From an uncultured Eubacteriales bacterium (lineage in GTDB: Bacteria > Bacillota > Clostridia > Lachnospirales > Lachnospiraceae): 5,880 nt of DNA. The position numbers and the translations under genes are program-made. The notes beneath the pieces are model-generated. The model saw only the letters and a list, made by a program, of their open reading frames with translations, ran no database searches and was not told where the DNA came from. The DNA is taken from positions 1 through 5,880 of the forward strand of contig USSL01000124.1 of the NCBI GenBank assembly GCA_900557175.1. Direction: 5' to 3'. Shown here piece by piece: positions 1-5,625 of this stretch; position 1 is the stretch's first letter, and the number at the start of each line of letters is the position of its first letter.

Positions 1-193
1 TGAAATTAAAATAAATAAAGATGTGCCGGCTGACACGGCGTCGGACGCCAAGGGTGAGGCTGTGCTTGCATTGACGGCGCTCGGTTACAGTCAGGCGGAG
101 GCATTAAAGGCGGTGCGGCTCTGTGAGATTACAGAAACAATGTCCGTTGATGAGATACTTAAACTTGCATTAAAGAAACTGATGACATTTTAA
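1..193 (+). CDS. ruvA: Holliday junction branch migration protein RuvA, C-terminal fragment (5' end outside window)
   Basis: The reading frame is open from base 2 to the TAA at 191-193 and gives the last 63 residues of a protein entering from the left; base 1 belongs to the previous codon. After an acidic, variable linker, the last 45 or so residues match RuvA domain III: a motif EAVLALTALGYS, then AEALKAV, then a helix SVDEILKLALKKL at the extreme C-terminus. In the family this small three-helix domain is tethered flexibly to the tetrameric junction-binding core, contacts RuvB and regulates its ATPase. The adjacent ruvB, 15 bp downstream, supports the call strongly. The DNA-binding domains I and II lie outside the window, so nothing can be said about them. 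There is no sign of truncation at the 3' end. Confidence 0.93.
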   Translation, partial: EIKINKDVPADTASDAKGEAVLALTALGYSQAEALKAVRLCEITETMSVDEILKLALKKLMTF

Positions 194-208
194 GCGGCGG
201 AGGCGTTT

Positions 209-1207
209 ATGAATAAGAGAGTAATTACGACAGAACTGATGGAGGAAGATATCGGTATTGAAAACCATTTAAGACCGAAGCTTCTTAAGGATTATATCGG
301 ACAGTCAGGTGTTAAGGATAAGTTAAAGATTTATATCGAGGCGGCAAAGCAGAGAGAGGAACCGCTTGATCACGTTCTTTTTTACGGGCCTCCGGGGCTT
401 GGCAAGACAACGCTTGCCATGATTATTGCCAATGAGATGAACGTTCATTTGAAAATTACGAGTGGTCCGGCTATTGAAAAGCCGGGTGAGATTGCGGCAA
501 TTTTAAACAGCCTGTCAGAGGGCGATGTTTTATTTATTGATGAGATTCACCGGATGAACCGGCAGGTGGAGGAAGTGCTGTATCCGGCAATGGAGGATTT
601 TGCCATTGATATTATGATTGGCAAGGGCGCGACAGCCCGCTCTGTCCGTCTTGATCTGCCGCGGTTTACGCTTGTCGGGGCGACAACGCGGGCGGGGATG
701 CTCTCAGCGCCGCTGCGCGACCGTTTTGGTGTTGTCAGCCGTCTTGAATTTTATGAGCCGGGAGATTTATGCCGTATTATAAAGCGCGCGGCGTCCGTGC
801 TTGGCGTCAAGATCGATGATGATGGCGCTATGGAGCTTGCGCGGCGTTCAAGAGGGACACCGCGCCTTGCAAACAGGCTTTTAAAGCGTGTCAGGGATTT
901 TGCACAGGTCCGTTTTGATGGAGATATTACAAAAGAGGCTGCAGATTATGCTCTTGATTTACTGGAAGTTGATAAGCTTGGTCTTGATCATATTGACAGA
1001 GGCGTATTGCTGACGATGATTGACCGCTTCGGCGGCGGACCGGTCGGCCTTGAAACGCTGGCAGCTTCCATCGGAGAGGATGCGGCGACACTGGAGGATG
1101 TGTATGAACCGTATCTTTTGCAGAATGGTCTTATTGCGCGCACGCCGAGAGGGCGTATGGCAACCGATGAGGCTTACCGGCATTTTGGGAGACAGAGGGA
1201 AAAATAG
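209..1207 (+). CDS. ruvB: Holliday junction branch migration ATPase RuvB
   Basis: This is the AAA+ motor that, as hexameric rings with RuvA, drives branch migration of Holliday junctions during recombinational repair in the cytoplasm. The 332-residue length is normal for the family. Visible motifs are Walker A GPPGLGKT (residues 60-67), Walker B LFIDEIH (108-114, with D111 and E112), sensor 1 GATTRAG (157-163), the arginine-finger region LRDRFG (169-174), a sensor-2-like [10 protein letters not shown] (about 215-224), and a C-terminal winged helix with [12 protein letters not shown] and TPRGRMAT. All key residues are present. The ATG start is preceded by GGAGG at 199-203 with 5 bp spacing, and the gene lies 15 bp after ruvA, so the two are surely cotranscribed. 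No convincing terminator follows, so some read-through into zapA is possible. No ruvC is visible here; it may lie upstream. Confidence 0.98.
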   Translation: MNKRVITTELMEEDIGIENHLRPKLLKDYIGQSGVKDKLKIYIEAAKQREEPLDHVLFYGPPGLGKTTLAMIIANEMNVHLKITSGPAIEKPGEIAAILNSLSEGDVLFIDEIHRMNRQVEEVLYPAMEDFAIDIMIGKGATARSVRLDLPRFTLVGATTRAGMLSAPLRDRFGVVSRLEFYEPGDLCRIIKRAASVLGVKIDDDGAMELARRSRGTPRLANRLLKRVRDFAQVRFDGDITKEAADYALDLLEVDKLGLDHIDRGVLLTMIDRFGGGPVGLETLAASIGEDAATLEDVYEPYLLQNGLIARTPRGRMATDEAYRHFGRQREK

Positions 1208-1219
1208 CGCGTTTCAATG

Positions 1220-1248
1220 TTGTAATTTTTTTCATTATCATTTATAAT
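1220..1248 (+). promoter_or_regulatory. Predicted sigma-A promoter for zapA and downstream genes
   Basis: A -35 element TTGTAA (1220-1225; 4 of 6 consensus bases) is separated by 17 bp of AT-rich sequence from a perfect -10 element TATAAT (1243-1248). Transcription would begin near 1255, giving an untranslated leader of about 49 bases before the zapA ATG. The element lies wholly in the non-coding gap after ruvB, so its match to consensus is not explained by coding constraint. It marks zapA as the first gene of a new transcription unit. No operator or riboswitch structure is evident in the short leader. Confidence 0.75.
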
Positions 1249-1288
1249 AAGGACTGAATAAGGAAATCCTTTGAGTATGACGAATGAT

Positions 1289-1294
1289 AGGAGG
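1289..1294 (+). promoter_or_regulatory. Ribosome binding site that fixes the zapA start
   Basis: AGGAGG lies 9 bp upstream of the ATG at 1304. The same frame is open further upstream, with a TTG at 1271 and ATGs at 1277 and 1295. The ATG at 1295 touches the AGGAGG, and the two earlier codons lack a well-spaced site, so 1304 is the preferred start. Confidence 0.8.
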
Positions 1295-1303
1295 ATGGCA
1301 GGA

Positions 1304-1717
1304 ATGTCATTAAAAACAGATATACAGGTGCTTATCGGCGGTAAAGTATATACATTAAGCGGTTATGAGAGTGAAGAATATTTGCAGAAGATCGCACTTT
1401 ACATTAATAATAAAATGGACGAGATGAATAGTATGCCGAATTATATGCGTTTAAATTCGGATATGCAAAAGATTCTTCTTGAGATGAATATGGCAGATGA
1501 TTATTATAAGGCGAAGCACCAGATCGAAGTGCTTGAGTCGGATATTGAAGAAAAGGATAAGGTCGAGTATGATTTAAAGCATGAGCTTATTGCAGCTCAG
1601 ATAAAGCTTGAGGAGACATCAAAAGAGATCGAGTGTCTCAAAGAGGAGAACAACGAGCTTCAGAAGGAGATTGTAAAGCTTGAGGCGAGAATACCTGCAA
1701 GCAATGGCAGGAGATAG
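1304..1717 (+). CDS. zapA: Cell division protein ZapA, clostridial long form
   Basis: ZapA is a small cytoplasmic protein that binds and bundles FtsZ filaments and stabilises the division ring. From the ATG at 1304 the product has 137 residues. The N-terminal domain (about residues 1-70) has the family pattern: a beta strand DIQVLIGGKVYTLSG, then a helix with EEYLQKIALYINNKMDE, then a helical run with LNSDMQKILLEMNMADDYYK. From about residue 71 to 128 the sequence is a continuous charged heptad-like coiled coil (ESDIEEKDKVEYDL, EENNELQKEIVKLEARI), ending in a short polar tail. This coiled coil is clearly longer than in the roughly 85-110 residue ZapA proteins of Bacillus and E. coli. The start was chosen for its AGGAGG at ideal spacing. 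The gene sits behind its own promoter, and a hairpin follows at 1731. The later FtsW/RodA-family gene supports a role in division. Confidence 0.9.
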   Translation: MSLKTDIQVLIGGKVYTLSGYESEEYLQKIALYINNKMDEMNSMPNYMRLNSDMQKILLEMNMADDYYKAKHQIEVLESDIEEKDKVEYDLKHELIAAQIKLEETSKEIECLKEENNELQKEIVKLEARIPASNGRR

Positions 1718-1730
1718 TGTATAAAGGGGG

Positions 1731-1766
1731 AAAGTGCTGTAACAGTTTGTTCAGCACTTTTGTTTT
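1731..1766 (+). terminator. Probable intrinsic terminator or attenuator after zapA
   Basis: A 9-bp perfect stem AAAGTGCTG (1731-1739) pairs with CAGCACTTT (1752-1760). Inside it a second 4-bp stem AACA/TGTT (1741-1744 with 1748-1751) closes a 3-base loop, with one bulged T at 1740. The right arm runs into TTTTGTTTT (1758-1766), an interrupted U tract. This has the form of a rho-independent terminator. However, only about 20 bp remain before the U32 start codon, which leaves no room for a promoter after it. It is therefore either a leaky terminator that lowers downstream expression or a processing or stabilising stem-loop. Confidence 0.65.
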
Positions 1767-1786
1767 GAAATGATAAGGAGAATTTT

Positions 1787-4270
1787 ATGACAAAGACAGA
1801 GATACTGGCGCCGGCTGGCTCTTATGAGACAATGCAGGCAGCTTTTCGGGCGGGGGCTGATGCTGTATACCTTGCAGGACAGAGCTTCGGAGCGCGCGCC
1901 TTTGCCGATAATTTAGATACACAAAAGCTCATCCGTGCCATTGATGAGGCGCATATGCGTGGAAAAAAGCTTTATCTGACAGTAAATACACTGCTTAAAG
2001 AGCATGAGCTTAAAGGTCAGCTGATTGATTATCTTGCACCGCTTTATGAGGCCGGTCTTGATGCGGTCATCGTTCAGGATCTGGGCGTTTTAAAGGTTGT
2101 TCATGAGTGCTTTAAGGGGCTTGATATTCATGCGAGCACGCAGATGACAGTGACAGATGCTGATTTTGCATCATGGCTTTCAGGCTTTGGCGTGACGCGG
2201 ATTGTGCCGGCAAGAGAGCTGTCTCTTGAGGAAATCAAAATAATGAAGCAAAAGAGCGGCCTTGAAATTGAGACGTTTGTCCATGGTGCCCTCTGCTACT
2301 GTTATTCGGGACAATGCCTTTTAAGCAGTATGATCGGCGGCCGCAGCGGCAACAGAGGACGGTGTGCCCAGCCGTGCCGCCTGCCTTATGAGTTGATATC
2401 AGATAAGGGACGGCTGAATAAAAATGGAGAAAATTATCTTTTAAGTCCGAAGGATATTGCGGCACTTGCATTGATTCCTGATTTAGTGGATGCAGGTATT
2501 GATTCTCTTAAAATTGAGGGGCGCATGAAAAAGCCGGAATATGCAGCGCTTGTTTCGTTCCTATATAGAAAATATGTAGATTTATATGCGGCAAAGGGGC
2601 GCGACGGCTTTGTTGTCGATGCATCGGATATTCATGATTTAATGGATTTATATAACAGAGGCGGTTTTACGGAAGGCTATTATAAGCGGCATAACGGGCG
2701 GCAGATGATGTCTGTTTTAAGACCGAACCACATCGGAACAAAGGCGGCTGAGGTGCTGTCAGTGAAAAATAAGGAAATTCGGTTAAAGGCACTGGAAGAC
2801 CTTTATCCGGGTGACGTGCTGGAAGTCATCGGCGGCAGTGCAGGAGATGAAGCGGCAGGCCGCGGTGCTAAAGGAGAAGCATTAAAGCGTCAGAAACCAA
2901 TCAGAGGACAGGCGGCAGCACCGGGAAGACGTCCGGAGATGACATTAAAGTCCGGTGCCGTCAGGGGGAAGGTATTGACGGCAGCCGCTGTTTTGAATGG
3001 TATTCATCCGGGCGATATTTTATACCGGACGAGAAATCAGAAACTGATTGATTCGGTCAGTGAGGCTTATGTTCTTTCCGAAAACAAAGAAAAGCTTTAT
3101 GGAACCTTAACAATTTCTAAAGGTTTACCTGTTAAAATGACGGTGGAGCATCGGGAAATCATGGCGTCAGTTTTTGGAGAGACGGCTGCAGAGGCGTCAA
3201 ACAGACCGCTTACTGCATCAGAAGTCAGAGCGCGCATGGAAAAAACAGGTAATACGCCTTATGAATTTGAAAAACTGGATATAACGATGGATGATGATGT
3301 GTATGTCAGCATTAAGGGACTGAATACACTCCGGCGCGATGCGATTGAAGCACTCGATATGGCACGGCAGGCGCATTATGCAAGAAGTATGTCTGAAAAT
3401 CAGACAAATACAGACGCAGCGCAGGCATCTGTAAAGTGTAGTACAGAGCGCAGTGTTTCGGTGCTTTTGGGTGATAAAGATCAGCTTGAAACAGTGTTAA
3501 ATCATAAAAGCGTCCGCCTCATTTATATGGCATTGTCTGAGTTTGAAGGAATCCAGCATAAGGAAGCACTGGTTGATGCTGTTCATTCGTCGGGAAAGCA
3601 GCTTTATATTGCGCTGCCTTACATATTCAGAGAGGATATCAAAAGGTTGTGCCTTCCGGCTTTAAGGGCGGCGGCAAGGGCCGGCGCAGATGGCTTTTTG
3701 GTCAGAAATATAGAAGAATTGATTGCAGTTCGGGCGCTTGATACGAAGCTTCCTGTTGTTGCAGATAGTTCAGTATATACATTTAACAGTGAAGCAAAAA
3801 ATATGCTGCATACATGGTGTGATGTGCGTGTGACAGCGCCGCTGGAACTTAATGAACGCGAGCTGAAAAGGCGTGGCTGTACGGGAGACGAGATTGTCAT
3901 TTATGGTTATATGCCATTAATGATATCGGCCCAGTGTCCTTTAAAAACGACAGGAAACTGTCTTAAAGAAGGCAGAAAAAATCCGGGGACAGTGTATCTT
4001 AAAGACAGAAAGGGTGAACGTTTCAGGACGGCAGCTTTTTGCAGATATTGTTATTCCGTGATTTATAACAGCAAACCGCTGCAGCTTTTTGACGAGCTTT
4101 CAAAGCTTTGCGATATGGGCTTTTCGTGGGCAAGGCTTAATCTGACAACAGAAACACCAAAACAGACAAAGACGCTTCTTGATGCCGCGGCGGCATTTAT
4201 CCGTGGAGAAGATGCAAAAAATGAGTTGGAAACTTTTACAAAGGGACATTTTAAAAGAGGAGTAGAGTAA
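1787..4270 (+). CDS. U32 peptidase-family protein with DUF3656-type domain, probable RNA hydroxylase (RlhA/TrhP-like)
   Basis: The 827-residue protein begins with ILAPAGSYETMQAAFRAGAD, the typical opening of the U32 barrel. Its signature is at 162-177 (ETFVHGALCYCYSGQC), followed by SSMIGGRSGNRGRCAQPCR, with cysteines at 170, 172, 177, 193 and 197. Although named as peptidases or collagenases, well-studied members (RlhA on 23S rRNA, TrhP on tRNA uridine, UbiU/UbiV in ubiquinone synthesis) are prephenate-dependent or oxygen-independent hydroxylases, several with an iron-sulfur cluster bound by such cysteines. Residues about 440-525 resemble DUF3656 as in RlhA (RPLTASEVR, GNTPYEF, LNTLRRDAIEAL). 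A second, diverged U32-like half spans about 556-800. The protein is longer than E. coli RlhA (about 650 residues). A Gly/Ala/Lys/Arg-rich insert lies at 349-385. AAGGAG at 1775-1780 precedes the ATG by 6 bp. RNA hydroxylation is inferred from the family; the exact substrate is unknown. Confidence 0.88.
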   Translation: MTKTEILAPAGSYETMQAAFRAGADAVYLAGQSFGARAFADNLDTQKLIRAIDEAHMRGKKLYLTVNTLLKEHELKGQLIDYLAPLYEAGLDAVIVQDLGVLKVVHECFKGLDIHASTQMTVTDADFASWLSGFGVTRIVPARELSLEEIKIMKQKSGLEIETFVHGALCYCYSGQCLLSSMIGGRSGNRGRCAQPCRLPYELISDKGRLNKNGENYLLSPKDIAALALIPDLVDAGIDSLKIEGRMKKPEYAALVSFLYRKYVDLYAAKGRDGFVVDASDIHDLMDLYNRGGFTEGYYKRHNGRQMMSVLRPNHIGTKAAEVLSVKNKEIRLKALEDLYPGDVLEVIGGSAGDEAAGRGAKGEALKRQKPIRGQAAAPGRRPEMTLKSGAVRGKVLTAAAVLNGIHPGDILYRTRNQKLIDSVSEAYVLSENKEKLYGTLTISKGLPVKMTVEHREIMASVFGETAAEASNRPLTASEVRARMEKTGNTPYEFEKLDITMDDDVYVSIKGLNTLRRDAIEALDMARQAHYARSMSENQTNTDAAQASVKCSTERSVSVLLGDKDQLETVLNHKSVRLIYMALSEFEGIQHKEALVDAVHSSGKQLYIALPYIFREDIKRLCLPALRAAARAGADGFLVRNIEELIAVRALDTKLPVVADSSVYTFNSEAKNMLHTWCDVRVTAPLELNERELKRRGCTGDEIVIYGYMPLMISAQCPLKTTGNCLKEGRKNPGTVYLKDRKGERFRTAAFCRYCYSVIYNSKPLQLFDELSKLCDMGFSWARLNLTTETPKQTKTLLDAAAAFIRGEDAKNELETFTKGHFKRGVE

Positions 4271-4275
4271 GAAAT

Positions 4276-5625
4276 ATGGTGAATTTACTGACTCAGGGCG
4301 CAAAGTATGTGCTTGTCATACTGATGGCGCTCTATGCGATGAAATGTTTTACGGTATTCAGAAAAAAATATGATTATGACAGGGGTTCGGTTTATACGAC
4401 GCAAAATGTACTGATGTTTATGATACATTTTATCTGTTATTTTATTATTTATATGAATACGAGAGATGCCGGAATTATTGTCTTTTATTTGGCTCAGGTC
4501 GTGCTTTTTGCAGCGACTTTGATTGTTTACGGCATTTTTTACCGCAGGGCGTCAAGGCTTCTGATCAATAATATGTGTTTTTTAATGATGATTGGCTTTA
4601 TGATGCTGACAAGACTTGACAATCCGGATGCGCCGGCAATGAAACAGTTCTTTATCGCTGTTGCCGCCATTATTATTTCGCTGTTTATTCCGGTGATTGT
4701 GGAAAAGGCCGCTTTTTTGAAAAAGCTTGGTATTGCTTACGGCATACTTGGTATGATGATGATTATGTCAGTGCTTATACCGGGAATCGGCCAGCAAAAG
4801 TACGGTGCAACCGGCTGGATTCAGATTGGGCCGATCGGCCTTCAGCCGTCGGAGCTTGCAAAAATCGTGTTTGTCTTTTTTATTGCGGCGATGTTTTATA
4901 AGAAGCCGGATTTTAAGAAAATTGTGATTGTGACGATATGTGCGGCAGCTTATGTACTCGTGCTTGTAGGCACAAAGGATTTGGGTGCGGCGCTTATCTT
5001 TTTCTGCGTCTACCTTGTGATGCTTTATGTGGCGTCAGGGCAGGCAAGATATATCTTTTTAGGCTTTGGTGGCTTTGCAGCAGCAGCAGTTGCTGCTTAT
5101 AAGCTTTTTACCCATGTGCAGACACGTGTGTATGCATGGATGCATCCGTGGGGAGATATGCAAAACAGAACATATCAGATATCGCAGGCACTGTTTGCCA
5201 TCGGCGCAGGCGGCTGGTTTGGGCTTGGACTTTATAACGGTATTCCTGATAAAATTCCTGTAGGCGCCAGTGACTTTATTTTTGCGGCGATTATTGAGGA
5301 AATGGGTGCCCTGTTCGGCGTCTGTCTGCTGCTTATTTATATCAGCTGTTTTATTATGTTTATTAATATATCCCTGCAGATTACAGATACATTTTATAAA
5401 TTACTTTCCATCGGACTTTCCGTCTCCTATGGTGTACAGATTATTCTCTGCGTCGGCGGTGTTGTCAAGTTTATTCCGCATACAGGCGTGACGCTGCCGT
5501 TAATCAGTTACGGCGGAAGCTCGATTCTTGCGACAATCCTTGTTTTTGCAGTCATTCAGGGATTATATCTTCTGAAACAGAGGGAGGTGTACGGTATTGA
5601 GAAAAAGACACGAAGAAATGCATAG
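4276..5625 (+). CDS. FtsW/RodA/SpoVE-family peptidoglycan glycosyltransferase (SEDS protein)
   Basis: SEDS proteins are membrane glycan polymerases that link lipid II into peptidoglycan and work with a class B penicillin-binding protein. Family motifs are GATGWIQIGPIGLQPSELAK (177-196), KDLGAAL (234-240) carrying the expected catalytic Asp235, HPWGD (290-294), ALFAIGAGGWFGLGL (305-319), SDFIFAAIIEEMG (332-344) and PHTGVTLPLISYGGSS (401-416). I count 13 hydrophobic segments: three at about 10-27, 45-61 and 67-88, then the ten canonical helices from about 97. Basic residues after segments 1 and 3 and at the C-terminus fit an outside N-terminus and an inside C-terminus. At 449 residues it is longer than typical FtsW or RodA because of the N-terminal extension. 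The ATG at 4276 is the first start after an in-frame stop at 4252; GAGGAG at 4257-4262 is 13 bp away, a longish spacing. The gene follows the U32 gene by 5 bp. Sequence alone does not decide between division and elongation, but zapA nearby favours division. Confidence 0.93.
   Translation: MVNLLTQGAKYVLVILMALYAMKCFTVFRKKYDYDRGSVYTTQNVLMFMIHFICYFIIYMNTRDAGIIVFYLAQVVLFAATLIVYGIFYRRASRLLINNMCFLMMIGFMMLTRLDNPDAPAMKQFFIAVAAIIISLFIPVIVEKAAFLKKLGIAYGILGMMMIMSVLIPGIGQQKYGATGWIQIGPIGLQPSELAKIVFVFFIAAMFYKKPDFKKIVIVTICAAAYVLVLVGTKDLGAALIFFCVYLVMLYVASGQARYIFLGFGGFAAAAVAAYKLFTHVQTRVYAWMHPWGDMQNRTYQISQALFAIGAGGWFGLGLYNGIPDKIPVGASDFIFAAIIEEMGALFGVCLLLIYISCFIMFINISLQITDTFYKLLSIGLSVSYGVQIILCVGGVVKFIPHTGVTLPLISYGGSSILATILVFAVIQGLYLLKQREVYGIEKKTRRNA
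5581..5587 (+). promoter_or_regulatory. Ribosome binding site selecting a TTG start inside the end of the FtsW/RodA-family gene
   Basis: AGGGAGG lies 9 bp before the TTG at 5597, in the +1-shifted frame relative to the upstream gene. The first in-frame ATG, at 5618, has only weak purine-rich sequence ahead of it. The well-spaced site argues for TTG at 5597 as the start of the next gene. Confidence 0.7.

Noticed and set aside
993..1020. Promoter-like TTGACA (993-998) with GATGAT 16 bp downstream inside ruvB
   Set aside because: The TTGACA is explained by the conserved I-D-R codons of RuvB, and the -10 match is poor.
959..1183. Antisense open frame within ruvB
   Set aside because: It lies wholly opposite conserved RuvB codons for the winged-helix domain, has no family resemblance and is a shadow frame.
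1200..1232. Possible terminator after ruvB from AAAAAT near the stop codon and the ATTTTTTT run at 1225-1232
   Set aside because: The pairing would be all A-T with a long loop; no GC-containing stem precedes the T run.
1260..1296. Small hairpin AAGG/CCTT in the zapA leader, and ATCCT (1266-1270) able to pair with AGGAT overlapping the ribosome binding site
   Set aside because: The stems are only 4-5 bp, AT-rich and of the size expected by chance; they are not enough to claim a regulatory RNA.
1271..1303. Upstream extension of ZapA from TTG 1271 or ATG 1277
   Set aside because: The extra residues do not resemble ZapA, and the AGGAGG at 1289-1294 would lie inside the coding region; it is correctly spaced for ATG 1304.
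1747..1776. Possible promoter TTGTTC (1747-1752) with a -10 near 1769-1776 for the U32 gene
   Set aside because: The -10 match is weak, and transcription would start at or inside the ribosome binding site.
3619..3900. Antisense open frame of 93 codons within the U32 gene
   Set aside because: The protein is Ser/Ala-rich without recognisable motifs and lies opposite a clearly coding frame.
1787..4270. Reading the U32 protein as a secreted collagenase or virulence protease
   Set aside because: There is no signal peptide, and the cysteine pattern and DUF3656-like region fit the cytoplasmic RNA-hydroxylase branch better.
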